Positions 54,315-64,000 are shown, numbered from the stretch's first letter. The stretch is DNA of 64,000 nt from Prionace glauca (GCA_037974335.1 CM075760.1:28472402-28536401); one strand, 5' to 3'. Notes: a model not told the origin generated them from the sequence alone. Translations and numbers: made by a program.

Positions 54315-54745
54315 AAATTGCAAATCGTAAGAACATAAGATATTCTTTTAGGACTTGTCCATAGACCCAATATGGAATTGATCAGCATTCAATAGGATAA
54401 TGTCTGGTATTTGGTCTCACTGCTATTTCTCAATCATTCCTCATATCCTTTGGTTTCTTGAAAAAAAAATCAAAGATACCTCCAACCCAACCCAACCAAC
54501 AAACGTGAAGAATTCCGAAGTTTCAAAACCCCGATGAAAAGAAAGTCTCCTCATCTCAGTCATCAACGACGCTCGCTCATCAAAAGTCTGCACTCCCGTT
54601 TTGTTTTTGTTTTGCATTCGCCGTCCAGCAGAAACAGTGTCAAACCCCTTCCGATTATTTGTTGTCTCAACAAGGAAATTTCTCACGTTCTTCGACATTC
54701 GAGAGAATATAGACCTAATTTATTCAACTCAGCTCAGTTAACTTC
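54315..54745 (-). mobile_element. Old CR1-like LINE, 3' part, in the CH4-TM intron
   Basis: The minus strand reads from a LSYEERLN-like worn region through SKNVRNFLVETTNNRKGFDT and RRLSFHRGFETSEFFTF to a 3' end finishing ATCTTATGTTCTTAC. A relic of a CR1 family with a TTCTTATG-like tail. Confidence 0.65.
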
Positions 54746-55089
54746 CCTTGCTTGGCCTTCAGAATATATTTGCTGATAGTTCGTACAAAATTAAAGCAGA
54801 CTAAGGGAGTGTCTGGCAATGAAGAAAATGCATAATAGTTTCGAACATTGCACATGAAATAAACTCGGAGGTGCAGTTAGTAACATAGATACATTGCTGA
54901 GAATGAGCAATTAACAACATTGCGTTAATTGATTACATTATTAGCAAACAAACTTTAAAGATGACATTATAGAGCAAAATAATACCTGAACGAAGATAGA
55001 AGTGAGAAAATCAAGATAAGAACGAAGATAAAAGATAAAACCCAGTATGATATCATGCATTAACTGTCTCCTCCTCGCCAACTCCATAG
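54746..55089. other. CH4-TM intron, last part
   Basis: AT-rich, ending in the acceptor tract TGTCTCCTCCTCGCCAACTC-CATAG. Confidence 0.5.
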
Positions 55090-55217
55090 ATTCCACAAAT
55101 ACAAGCTGGATTGAAGACAATGAGGATTATAACGGCAACAACTGGACAACCGCTTCTACATTCATCTTCCTGTTCTTCCTGAGCTTGTCCTACAGCGCTG
55201 CAGTGACTCTGATGAAG
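55090..55217 (+). CDS. IGHM: IgM transmembrane exon (TM1)
   Basis: Joined to the CH4 cryptic donor at 50439 it reads SS-DSTNTSWIEDNEDYNG-NN, an acidic linker, then WTTASTFIFLFFLSLSYSAA and VTLMK. This is the hallmark mu membrane segment (compare the vertebrate WTTASTFIxLFxLSLxYS pattern), which anchors the B-cell receptor and contacts the CD79 pair through its polar face (T, S, Y). Phase fits exactly: G from CH4 plus AT. If not spliced after AAG (donor GTGGGA, 55218) the frame ends VG-stop at 55224-55226, still a plausible short cytoplasmic end in place of the usual KVK. Confidence 0.95.
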
Positions 55218-55347
55218 GTGGGATGATCAGTCCACTCACATTTCAGACTGAGAGAAAAGTGACAAAATGTTTTATTGATTAAAAAACTCTCACATTAATG
55301 TTTCAGATCATAAACATCTGCTTCAATATTGTATCTCTCTTTTACAG

Positions 55348-55356
55348 ATTGAGTGA
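55348..55356 (+). CDS. Candidate IgM TM2 mini-exon
   Basis: A good acceptor (GTATCTCTCTTTTACAG) is followed by ATT GAG TGA, which would give K-I-E-stop if joined in phase 0 to TM1. In other vertebrates TM2 codes VK-stop. The direct read-through of TM1 (VG-stop) is an equally good guess. Confidence 0.25.
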   Translation: ME

Positions 55357-55409
55357 TCGGTTTAATCTTTGGACGCTGTTGATTTTCCCTGAGCTGATTA
55401 TTAGGATCT

Positions 55410-55698
55410 CTGCATGGCACAAATTCAAAGAGGCCATTCAGCCCACCGAGTCTGCTCCGACTCTCCAATAGAGCATTTAGCCGTCTCGATCCGCGTTTTT
55501 GCCGCATTAATTCCCCTAATCTGCACTAACCACGGACAATCCACCTAATTTGCACACCTTTCGACTGTGAAGTAAACCCATGCAGTCCCGGGTAGAACGT
55601 GCAAATTCAACACAGGCAGGCGCTCGAGACTGGAATTGACCCCGAGTCCCCGGGTGCTGTGAAACAGCGGGGCTAACCACTGTGCCACCGTGGCATCT
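55410..55698 (-). mobile_element. SINE family A, near full length
   Basis: The minus strand begins GATGCCACGGTGGCACAGTG-GTTAGCCCCGCTGTTTCACA, with a worn B box, and ends GGTGGGCTGAATGGCCTCTT-TGAATTTGTG. It probably lies in the 3' UTR or just after the membrane mRNA. Confidence 0.88.
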
Positions 55699-56434
55699 TG
55701 ATAATTCAATCTATGGACATTTCTAACTGACGGAAGTGGTTTGAAAAAACTCCACAATTCTCAATTGATAAGCAACTTTTAACTAAATGCTTCAAATCCA
55801 TGAAAAGTTTGCTTTATTTCTTGTTTCCTCTTTTACTTTCAGTGATTAATTAGATTTCGGACAATTTTTCTCCACCTGTTTATCCATGTAGTGGTGCTGT
55901 GGAAATGTATTGCATTATTTTAGCGATCCTCAGATTTAAACCAACCTCAGTTAAAAGATAACAACGTAAATTGTGTTTCATTTTCTGTTTTAACTGAATG
56001 AGAGAATCGCGGCATTCATATAATTGAATCTTGACGATTCAATGTTGTTCGAATTAATCTGCAATTTAGTAGTAATTTCTTATTGCTATTTGTTCACTGC
56101 CTTTTATGCCTATGTCCTGTTTTCCCTATATTTCGTCGATATTCAGTTCAGTTGACATACACAACTGGAGCCAACTTCAAAAGAAATCTTTCTGTAAAAT
56201 GTTATGAAATTGTGAATAAAGATTGAGGCATAAATGGATTAACATTAATAAATGCTTAGATTCACAGTTTTCTCGTATCGCTGTATTTTCTCGATCAAAT
56301 ATCCCTTTCCCACTCTGTCGCTTTTAACTTACAGGATTTGTCACGGATCCTGTTTGGATTTTGAGCGAACCCTCGATACTTCAGTGAAGTGGTCGCTGCG
56401 CCGCCCAATGTTTCATCAGTGAAAACACACCTCC
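55699..56434. other. No gene seen; possible distal poly(A) signal
   Basis: AT-rich sequence with AATAAA at 56215-56220, which could end the membrane IgM mRNA (about 0.9-1.0 kb after TM1) but is unproven. Confidence 0.35.
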
Positions 56435-56595
56435 ATGTTACTGATGCATGCAGAGGCCAAGGTCTCTCTGAGTATCCATCTATCTCAATTTACACCCATT
56501 CAAATAATAACCTATCTTCCTTTTATTGCTGCAAAGAGATAACGTCACACTCATCCACATTTTACTGCAACTGCTTTGCACATGCCCACACATTG
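56435..56595 (-). mobile_element. Old CR1-like LINE fragment (RT thumb region)
   Basis: The opposite strand of GAGGCCAAGGTCTCTCTGAG, AATTTACACCCATTCAAATA-ATAACC and CATCCACATTTTACTGCAAC corresponds to the MQYNVDK...ERDLGV region of CR1-type RT. Confidence 0.6.
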
Positions 56596-56621
56596 AACCT
56601 GTTCAGAACACACTAAATCAT

Positions 56622-57053
56622 AAGAACATAAGAAATAGGAGCAGGAGTAGGCCATCTAGCCCTTCGAGCCTACCCCGCCATTCAATAAGATCATGGCTGA
56701 TCTGTCGTGGCTCAGTTCCACCTTCCCGCCCTCTCCCCATAACCCGTAATCCCTTCTCTTATCAAAAACCTATCAACCCGCTTCTTAAAAATATTTAGCG
56801 AGGCAGCCTCCACCACTTCAACGGGCAGAGAATTCCAGAGATTCACCACCCTTTGAGTGAAGAAGTTCCTCCTCAACTCTGTTCTAAACCGCCCCCCCCT
56901 TTATCTTGAGGCTGTGCCCCCTAGTCCTACTGTCTTTTTTGAGCGGGAAGAGTCTCTCCACCTCTATCCTATCCATCCCATTCATCATCTTATACGTCTC
57001 AATGAGATCTCCCCTCATTCTTCTAAACTCTAACGAGTACAAGCCTAGTTTAT
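56622..57053 (-). mobile_element. CR1-like LINE family A, 3' end
   Basis: The minus strand covers NKLGLYSLEFRRMRGDLIET to the stop, with a one-base slip in the G-run near 56892, then the 3' UTR and ATTTCTTATGTTCTTATG. Confidence 0.92.
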
Positions 57054-57214
57054 TCACACACGCACAAATGTTGCCAGTTAGAACGGAGGATTTGGCACTC
57101 AACCAAATCTCCATTCACAGCAACGGCAGTGGAGAATCCCAGCTGCAGGCAAGGACAGAGAATTCCAGCCAGGATTTTGTTAAAATGGTGAGAGATTGAA
57201 AAATCTTAACATTA

Positions 57215-57370
57215 AGAGGGACCTGGATATCCTTGCATATTAATCACAGAAGGCTAGCATGCAATTAGGAAAACAAATGGTAAATTATATTTTAATTCCT
57301 TGTAATAAAGGCTAATATAAGTCTTACTCCAATTATATAAGACTATGGCGAAACCAAACTGCTGTGTATA
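57215..57370 (+). mobile_element. CR1-like LINE fragment
   Basis: AGAGGGACCTGGATATCCTT, ATCACAGAAGGCTAGCATGC and ACTATGGCGAAACCAAACTG match the RDLGI...SQKASMQ...GVRPNC region of CR1-type RT. Confidence 0.6.
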
Positions 57371-57612
57371 GTTTTTGATTTCGTTTGATTTATTATTCTC
57401 ATATGTATTAACAGTAAAAAGTATTGTTTCTTGCGCGTCATACAGACAAAACATACCATTCAAAGAGAAACAAACAAGAGAGTGCAGAATGTAGTGTTCA
57501 TGTCATAGCTAGAGTGTAGAGAAAGATCAACTTAATGCAAGGTAAGTTCATTCAAAAGTCTGACAGCAACAGGGAAGAAGCTGTTCTTAAGTCGGCTGGT
57601 ACATGAGTTACA
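57371..57612 (+). mobile_element. Interspersed repeat (family R4)
   Basis: TTTGATTTATTATTCTCATA, AAAGTATTGTTTCTTGCGCG, CATACAGACAAAACATACCA, GAGAGTGCAGAATGTAGTG, GTCATAGCTAGAGTGTAGAG and CTGACAGCAACAGGGAAGAA. Better preserved than the copy at 23920. No coding. Confidence 0.75.
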
Positions 57613-57702
57613 TAAGAACATAAGAAATAGGAGCAGGAGTAGGCCATCTGGCCCTTCGAGCCTGCCCCGCCATTCAATAAGATCATGGCTGATCTGTCGT
57701 AT
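57613..57702 (-). mobile_element. CR1-like LINE family A, extreme 3' end
   Basis: Only about 90 bp of the 3' UTR with the tail ATTTCTTATGTTCTTATG. Confidence 0.85.
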
Positions 57703-57764
57703 GTTTCTCAAAGCTCACTCTCACTCACCTTTTATCATCCGCAATTTTCGGAATAATACATTTA

Positions 57765-57990
57765 GTTCAATTTTAATATTAATTAACATATAATGTGAAC
57801 AGTTGGGTCCGTGCACAGATTCCTGCAGTAACCAACTTGACACTGAATGCCAACTCTTTGCTTTCTATCTGTTAACCAGCTTTCTGGCAATCTCAAAACA
57901 TATCCTGCAATTCCATATGCTTTCACTTTACATGGTTGTCTGTTATGTGAGACCTTGTTGAAATCCTTCTGAAAGAGTCAATAAACCCAT
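57765..57990 (-). mobile_element. Old CR1-like LINE, RT fragment
   Basis: Opposite to TTTCTATCTGTTAACCAGCT, CATATGCTTTCACTTTACAT and GAGACCTTGTTGAAATCCTT-CTGAAAGAG lies the FxKAFNKVSHxTxxxVK...IxxxSWLTDRKQ part of CR1-type RT. Confidence 0.6.
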
Positions 57991-58017
57991 GGGCTCACAT
58001 CCCTTTCTGAACTATAA

Positions 58018-59155
58018 TGTCTCGGAGATTCCTGCCTGCACTGGACCTGGTTGTAAGGGAGACAAGACGCAGCAACACCACTCCAACCACTTCCCTAAAC
58101 TCCCACACTCACCCCAACTCTCAGTGCTTCACTCCTTGCAGCTCTGAACTCCATGTGGAGCTCCATGAGTGGGCAGATTTCACAGTCCTCAGTTTGGTAG
58201 TTTATATTTGGGCATGTTCAACTCATTAACCTGTTTGAAGTCATTGCACCCCTCCCCCTCTGGGTCTCAGTGACCATCGAGGGGTGACGGCCTTGGAAGT
58301 CTTTTTTGGAGTTTCAATGCTGGATGCGGTTCCTCCTGCTCAGCCTCGGAAGTGAGTGGGGTTCATCAGACCGGGCCTCGCCTCTCCCACCATGAGCGTT
58401 GTGGCCCAAGTTCCCTTCATCGGGAGACAATGTTGTCGAGAGGCTAAACCCGCTGTGTCCATTTCAGTCTCCGAGGTAATCACTGACGGAGGTGGAGAGC
58501 AGTACCCGGAGTGCCTGGAATTCTTTCCTAATTTCCCGGTGTGCTGGGAATTGATTTTTCCTGCATGACTGGGGGTTGATGGCTTGTAGATGATTCCCAT
58601 AGGATGGTATCTCCCAAACGGACTTGATAGGAAACTGGTCCTGTTCCTGTACCAAACCTGCGTCATAACCACGCGGATCCATTGCCATGATTCTTTACTA
58701 ATAACCTATCAACTGTCTTTAAGTGCCTTTCCCTGTTGGTGGGCACTGAGTGTCATCTCCCGCCCTCTGAAGATCAGGCGTAACTTTGGGCAGAGTAATC
58801 TTCCCTTGAGCAAATCTGCGTGGGCTAGTCCAGTTGTTGAACGGGGGTGGGGGGGGGGGGTGGGTGTTGGGGGGAGCAGGGGGTGGAGTTGGGGTGTGTG
58901 TCACCCTATAATTGAGGATGAAACTGGATGGTTTTAATGTCCAAGGAGGCTGTGGGATGATTTTCTGAATCTGTTTTTACTGTTTAGGCTGCTCTTTCGG
59001 CCAGGCCGATGGATGATGGGTAATATGGACACTGTCCTAACGTGTCAAATTCTGTCCAACTTCATGCAATGCACAAATTCCTGGCAGACACAGGGTGGTC
59101 CATTTTCAGACCACCCTTTATCTGCCAGGATCCCGGGTGTCAAGAAAGAGGCGTG
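58018..59155 (-). mobile_element. Ty3/gypsy LTR retrotransposon fossil (second copy, inverted)
   Basis: Broken remnant of the same Ty3/gypsy family as 3095-4850. On the minus strand it has part of the integrase region and its C-terminal extension, a polypurine tract near 58250, and an LTR-side segment from 58248 down to about 58018. Gag, protease, RT and the other LTR are absent. It carries several breaks and looks old. A LINE abuts its upstream end at 59160. Confidence 0.78.
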
Positions 59156-59159
59156 ACTT

Positions 59160-60206
59160 GATAGGTTGGCTGAAAAGATTAAGGCTCATGGAATACAAGG
59201 CCAGGTATCTAGATGGGTTGAGAACTGGCTTGGTAAGAGGAGACAGAGAATAGTAGTGGAAGGGTCTTTTTCTAGCTGGAGGTCTGTCACTAGTGGTGTG
59301 CTGCAGGGCTCAGCACTGGGAAATATTCTTTTTGTAGTATATATAAATGACTTGGAGGGAGTAAGGGTGTGATCAGCAAATTTGCAGATGACACTAAGGT
59401 GGCTGGATTGGCGGACAGTGAGGTGCAGTGTCTGGCAATACAATGGGGTATAGATAGGCTGGTATATTGGGCAGATATATGGCAAATGGAGTTTAATCCT
59501 GATAAATGTGAGGTGATGCATTTTGGCCGGAATAATGTAGGGGGAAGTTATATGATAAAGGGTAAGCCTATTCAGAGTATAGAAACGCAGAGGGACCTTG
59601 GGGTGCAAGTGCATAAGTCCTTGACGGTGGCAGTACAAGTGGAGAAGGCTGAGAAGAAAGCTTATGTTAGCCTTTATAGGAAGGGGTATAGAGTATAAGA
59701 GCTGGAGTCTAATGTTGCAGTTGTATAGAACGATGGTTAGGCCACATTTGGAGTATTGCGTCCAGTTCTGGTCGCCTTACTACCGGAAGGATGTGGAGAC
59801 TCTGGAGAGAGTGCAGAGGAGGTTTACCAGGATGCTGCCTGGTAGGGAAGGACTGGGTTATGAGGAAATATTGAGCAAATTGGGGCTGTTTTCCCTTGAA
59901 AGACGGCGACTGAGGGGGGATCTAATAGAAGTATATAAGATTATGAAGGGTATAGATAGAGTAAACAGTGGAAAGTAATTTCCTGTGTCAGACACGCACA
60001 GTACGAAGGGCCACGGGCTTAGGTGAGGGGGGAGAGGTATAACACAGATGTTAGAGGGAGATTTCTCGCGCAGAGGGTAATGGGGGTATGGAATGCTCTG
60101 CCAAGCAAGGTGGTGGAAGCAGGCACGCTGGAGTTGTTTAGGAGTTACTTAGACAGGCACATGAGTGGGTTGGAGATGGAGGGATATAGGAGATTGTTTT
60201 AAATAA
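59160..60206 (+). mobile_element. CR1-like LINE, third family (C)
   Basis: RT phrases in order are [63 protein letters not shown] (catalytic FADD), WQMEFNPDKCEVMHFGRNN, TMVRPHLEYCVQFWSPYY, RVQRRFTRMLPGREGLGYEE and RRRLRGDLIEVYKIMKGIDR. The frame is broken by a few small indels near 59370, 59660 and 59978. The 3' end is near GGGATATAGGAGATTGTTTT, without the repeated tail of families A and B. Confidence 0.85.
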
Positions 60207-60469
60207 GCTTCAATAGCCTTGGGACGTCCCTGGTAATGTATAAGGATGTGGAATGATACTAATGTTTTTCTCTTTTAATTCACAAGTATTAAGTCGGTCC
60301 GCCTTGTTGCTCAACGATGGACATACACGCGATGGGTCATACAAGGGCTGCTCTTGGATGTTCGAGAGTGGCCGAGTACTTCATGTCGTTAGTGTACGCT
60401 TAAACTGGACCAGATACTGGGCAAGACGACAGCTCAGTGACTATCATGGTTTGCTGTGCAGACACATGG

Positions 60470-60765
60470 ATTTGGGCCGGTGTCTATGGGAGTTTGTGCA
60501 TTCTCCCCGTGCTTGCGTGGGTTTTCTCCGTGTGCTCCGGTTTCCTCCCAAACCCCAAAGATGTGCTATTCGGCTGATTGGAGGTAATATATTGTCCCTA
60601 AATTAGTTTTCCCTCAATGTGGAATGCCATAAGCATAGATAAGGTGGAGGGGGGGGGGGGGCGGGGGGGAGGTACTGGTAATGTTAAAGTGGCGGCGTGG
60701 GCTCGTTGGGCCGAAGGGCCTGTTTCCCGGGCTGTTTTTGTTCTTTGTTCTTTGTATAAGTCGTG
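60470..60765 (+). mobile_element. SINE family A variant with TTCTTTG tail
   Basis: GTTTGTGCATTCTCCCCGTG, CTCCGGTTTCCTCCCAAACC and GATGTGCTATTCGGCTGATT are followed by a G-run (60648-60668), then GGGCTCGTTGGGCCGAAGGG-CCTGTTTCCC and TTTTTGTTCTTTGTTCTTTG. Confidence 0.85.
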
Positions 60766-60903
60766 GAATCAGATTGAAATTAACGGTTATCTTCCTGAAT
60801 CAGTGACATGGGCTCTCAGTCTAACCTCTCAGTCGGAACCTGCAGCGACACAGCCTAATTGGACATTGCAGACAGGCAGATTTGCTCGGACATGTTCCGA
60901 TCA

Positions 60904-60980
60904 GTTTTTGTAGTGTAGTGGTTATCACGTCCACCTCACACGCGAAAGGTTCCCAGTTCAGTTCAAACCGGGCAGAAACA
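60904..60980 (+). tRNA. tRNA-Val(CAC)-like, decayed
   Basis: GTTTTTGTAGTGTAGTGGTT-ATCACGTCCACCTCACACGC follows the eukaryotic tRNA-Val(CAC) pattern with a CAC anticodon. The 3' side is disturbed: TTCAGTTC stands in place of one TTCGA-type T loop, making it 77 bases where 73 is normal, and acceptor pairs are weakened. It is probably a pseudogene. Confidence 0.7.
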
Positions 60981-61739
60981 TTCATTAAGCTTTCTCATGT
61001 GGCGTAAGGGAAAATTGTTTGATTTCAGTTTGTTGCTCCACATTATCCGAACCTCGATGTTAAAGACATGTTATCATTGCTCTGACATCACCCTCAAATA
61101 CTTTCTGTGAAAAGAGAAGTGCATTTTTTGACGCACTGACAGGAAAGTTCGCTTTTGACGCCGAGAACATATTGTCATCTCGTTCAGTCTCCAACAGAAT
61201 TTAATGGGTTTCTAGGTGCAGACTAATATGGTGAATCACCATCTGAAATATCTGATAGTAGTGTGTGCTCAAAAAGACAGATACAAGTGATACTGTAAGT
61301 GAACTAAAGGAAATGGCGCACATTTCACAGAAGAATATTTTTAAATCGTTTTTCATCACTAAGAAACAGGAAAAACCACTCAGACAGATGAGGGAATCGA
61401 GACTCAGTGCGGATCTACTGGACTTTCCTGTAAAGAGCCGGAATTTATGCGCCTGAATGTTTCACACCCATAATAAAAAAGGTTCAAGGGCCACTAACAG
61501 ATAATTCTTGATTTTCCTCCATTTAAATGTATTTGACTTTGTTTAAAAGCTGACGATAGTAAATCCCAAAATTGTGATCTGTATTACCCGGTGATTCGAT
61601 TGGTTCTGTTGGTCAGTTATATTTTCAATTCAGTGATGTTCAATTTCAGAAATATTCAATTCATAATAAAGACATATGTGTTAAATAATGAATTGATACT
61701 AAATATTGAAACGAATAGTGAGTAATAATGTACAATGAG
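60981..61739. other. No feature recognised
   Basis: AT-rich. Open frames are short and lack any known motif. Confidence 0.4.
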
Positions 61740-61783
61740 CTTTGATAAATTGTCATCTGGACTCGAAACGTCCGCCCTTTTCA
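61740..61783 (+). mobile_element. Repeat family R3 fragment
   Basis: TTGTCATCTGGACTCGAAAC-GTCCGC matches the phrase in the R3 copy inserted in the VH pseudogene. It joins directly to a LINE. Confidence 0.5.
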
Positions 61784-62179
61784 CGTCTCATTGAGACGTA
61801 TAAGATGATGAATGCGATGGATAGGATAGAGGTGGAGAGACTGTTCCCGCTCAAAAAAGACAGTAGGACTAGGGGGCACAGCCTCAAGATAAAGGGGGGG
61901 CGGTTTAGAACAGAGTTGAGGAGGAACTTCTTCACTCAAAGGGTGGTGAATCTCTGGAATTCTCTGCCCGTTGAAGTGGTGGAGGCTGCCTCGCTAAATA
62001 TTTTTAAGAAACGGGTTGATGGGTTTTTGATAAGAGAAGGGATTAAGGGTTATGGGGAGAGGGCGGGAAGGTGGAGCTGAGTCACGACAGATCAGCCATG
62101 ATCTTATTGAATGGCGGGGCAGGCTCGAAGGGCCAGATGGCCTACTCCTGCTCCTATTTCTTATGTTCTTATGTTCTTA
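61784..62179 (+). mobile_element. CR1-like LINE family A, 3' end
   Basis: Open C-terminal frame (LIETYKMMNAMDRIEVERLF to ERAGRWS-stop), 3' UTR and TTCTTATGTTCTTA tail. Almost the same as the copies at 14094 and 19235. Confidence 0.93.
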
Positions 62180-62368
62180 CAGGGGCTGTCAGACATTGGG
62201 AGATTTTGGAGCATTCCCTCTTTTCCCATCCGCAGTAATTTGCTTTTATAACTGAGGACATTTGGTTCAGATTATTCGAAGAAAGATGAAAATGATGCAT
62301 TAACGAACGGGCAGAAATCATTGCTCCCTTAGATATTTGGGAGACGGAAGCTGTCAGGTGACCTGATA

Positions 62369-62441
62369 GCCGAAATAACTCAGTTGGGAGCGCGTTCAAC
62401 TGAAGATCTAAAGGTCCCTGGTTCAATCCCTGGTTTTGGCA
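62369..62441 (+). tRNA. tRNA-Phe(GAA)-like, probably a pseudogene
   Basis: 73 bases reading GCCGAAATAACTCAGTTGGG, then CTGAAGATCTAAAGG (anticodon GAA) and GGTTCAATCC. The acceptor stem pairs well (GCCGAAA with TTTTGGC, one G-U). The D stem, anticodon stem (TTCAA against TCTAA) and T stem (CCTGG against CCTGG) have mismatches not found in a working tRNA-Phe. It is not part of a recognisable SINE. Confidence 0.75.
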
Positions 62442-62829
62442 GAATCTCCTGGCTGGTTTTCTGTGCTATCTACTAATTAACAGGCCATTTTGTCTCGCAC
62501 TGTCTTCAAACATCAATTCACACAAGCTGCAATAGACCAAATACCCATCGCAATTTCCACCCTGCCAGATGTTGTTACATTTTCTCCTCGTTGGATTTCA
62601 CTTCTTTTAAAAACTTCCTCTATTTCTAAACATTCCCGATGTTAATGAATGGTGATGGAGGTGAAGGTTTATCTTTGTTTCCTGATGCACACATGCCATG
62701 TAACGTCCTGAGTTTTTCCAACCTCATCACATTTCAGTGCAGATGTCAGGTCCGCTTTTACATGGCAGTGAAAATACATTTAGTTGACCTGCTGTTTCAT
62801 CCAAAACAATGTATATTTGTATTATCTCT
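62442..62829. other. No feature recognised
   Basis: Nothing beyond chance frames. Confidence 0.4.
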
Positions 62830-63121
62830 TTCGATTCCTCCGGAAGGAGGTCATTCGGCCCATCGAGTCCGCACCCACAACAATCCCACCCACGGCCTAT
62901 TCCCCATAAACCCTCATATTTACCCTCCCAATCCCTCTGACACTAGGACCAATTTAGCACGGCCAATCAAACTAAAACACGCATCTTTGAAAGCGGAACA
63001 CCCGGAGGAAACCCACGGAGGCACGGGGAGAACGTGCAAACTCTGCACAGACGGTGACCCGAGGGCCTGAGTCCCTGGCGCTGTGAGACATCAGTGCTAA
63101 TCACTGTGCTACCGCGCTGCC
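62830..63121 (-). mobile_element. SINE family A, near full length
   Basis: The minus strand begins GGGCAGCGCGGTAGCACAGT-GATTAGCACTGATGTCTCAC. It passes GTTCTCCCCGTGCCTCCGTG and ends GACTCGATGGGCCGAATGAC-CTCCTTCCGG. Good preservation, one internal gap. Confidence 0.9.
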
Positions 63122-63183
63122 CTTTCCACTGCATTCAATGTTACTGCAGTTCACTCCATTCAAAGTTTTAGCATCAATCTGTG

Positions 63184-63932
63184 ATAAGAACATAAGAACA
63201 TAAGAAATAGGAGCAGGTGTAGGCCAACTAGCCCTTCGAGCCTGCCCCACCACTCAATAAGATCATTGCTGATCTGTCGTGGCTCAGTTCCACCTTCCCG
63301 CCCTCTCCCATAATCCTTAATCCCCACGCTTATCAAAAATCCATCCACCCGCGTCTTAAAAATATTTAGCGAGGCAGCCTCCACCACTTCAACGGCAGAG
63401 AATTCCAGAGATTCACCACCCTTTGAGTGAAGAAGTTCCTCCTCAACTCCGTTCTAAACCGCCCCCCTCCCCCTTTATCTTGAGGCTATGCCTCCTAGTC
63501 CTACTATCCTTTCTGAGCGGGAAGAGTCTCTCCACCTCTATCCTATTCACCCCATTTATCATCTTGTACGTCTCAATGAGATCTCCCCTCATTCTTCTAA
63601 ACTCTAACGAGTACAAGCCTAATCTATTCAGCCTCTCCTCATAACTCAACCCCTTCAACTCCGGCATCAGCCTAGTAAACCTCTTCTGCACTCCGTCCAA
63701 GGCTGAAATATCCTTGCGTAAGTACGGCGCCCAAAACTGCACACAGTACTCCTGCTGCGGCCTCACCAATGCCCTATACAGCCGCAGCAAGACCTCCCTA
63801 CGTTTATATTCAATCCCCCTCGCGATGAAGGCCAGGATCCCATTCGCCTTCCTGACCACCTGCTACACCTGCAAGCTGGGTTTTTGCGACTCATGCACAA
63901 GGACCCAGAGGTCCCTCTGCACCGTCGCCTGC
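63184..63932 (-). mobile_element. CR1-like LINE family A
   Basis: The minus strand covers the RT C-terminal half from the DLxVLVHESQKPSLQV region (near 63900), VRKANGILAFIARGIEYKRR, VRPQQEYCVQFWAPYLRKDI and VQKRFTRLMPELKGLSYEER to the 3' UTR and tail ATTTCTTATG-TTCTTATG-TTCTTA at 63184. A slip in a G-run near 63465 breaks the frame. Truncated 5'. Confidence 0.9.
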
Positions 63933-64000
63933 ATAAACCATCCTGTGGTGATTCTGCTGAATAACATTAAATTATCACCGTTAATGGACCATCCAACGTT

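Larger units (their letters stand above)
34668..55356 (+). other. IGHM: Complete IgM heavy-chain cluster (VD-J-CH1-CH2-CH3-CH4-TM)
   Basis: One V, one J and a full set of mu constant exons lie on one strand over about 20.7 kb, the multi-cluster arrangement of cartilaginous fishes. All internal exon junctions are phase 1 (an exon-final G plus two bases), so the J joins CH1 and each CH joins the next without a shift. Introns are leader-V 126 bp, J-CH1 8.7 kb, CH1-CH2 1.2 kb, CH2-CH3 3.2 kb, CH3-CH4 0.46 kb and CH4-TM 4.6 kb. No exon contains a stop or shift, so the locus looks able to make secreted and membrane IgM after one V-to-J rearrangement. No D segment was found. Confidence 0.93.

Noticed and set aside
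57065-57200. Plus-strand frame continuing past the LINE boundary with SNGSGESQLQARTENSSQDF-like text.
   Set aside because: The first part is antisense LINE; the rest has no splice sites or family motif.
58719-58904. Pro/Thr-rich minus-strand frame.
   Set aside because: It lies within the LTR-element fossil and reads a C-run; no gene is implied.
16-64000. CRISPR arrays, bacterial operons, ribosome binding sites or attachment sites.
   Set aside because: The DNA is clearly vertebrate, with spliced Ig exons, LINEs and SINEs; the direct repeats found are minisatellites or transposon tails.

Overview
The window looks like nuclear DNA of a cartilaginous fish, most likely a shark. The main evidence is a compact immunoglobulin mu heavy-chain cluster of the elasmobranch type, with one V, one J and one set of C exons in about 20 kb. 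It is embedded in CR1-like LINEs and tRNA-derived SINEs of the kind common in shark genomes, in introns of several kilobases.

Central object: an apparently intact IgM cluster on the + strand. It has a TATA-like box (34668), leader exon (34770-34815), VH exon (34942-35264) with a 12-spacer RSS, J segment (35640-35686) with a 23-spacer RSS, CH1 (44371-44670), CH2 (45843-46154), CH3 (49339-49647), CH4 plus secretory tail (50110-50480), a poly(A) signal (50513) and a mu-type transmembrane exon (55090-55217). All splice phases agree. I see no D segment between V and J. Since the V carries the 12-spacer signal expected downstream of a D, I infer a germline-joined VD gene. The secretory tail is short but keeps its N-glycosylation sequon and penultimate Cys, and CH1 has no Cys beyond its fold pair.

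Upstream, 21.3-24.75 kb is an older paralogous copy of the 32.3-35.2 kb region. It ends in a VH pseudogene broken by a stop codon and by a retroposon with a 9-bp target duplication. This is the remains of a second, tandem Ig cluster.

At the left edge (726-1633) lies an intact coding exon for a rhodopsin-class receptor of the GPR139-like type. At the right edge are two decayed tRNA genes, Val(CAC)-like at 60904 and Phe(GAA)-like at 62369.

Most of the rest is repeats. There are about a dozen similar copies of one CR1-like LINE (tail TTCTTATG), two copies of a second (tail TTCTATG; one is a long open RT frame inside the CH4-TM intron), older LINEs, several SINE families, two fossils of one Ty3/gypsy family, three foldback retroposons, an 84-bp minisatellite and other degenerate tandem arrays. 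The J-CH1 and CH4-TM introns are especially rich in LINEs. Long stretches at 9.1-10.1, 10.7-12.1, 13.2-14.1, 26.3-27.2 and 46.2-48.1 kb hold nothing I can name.
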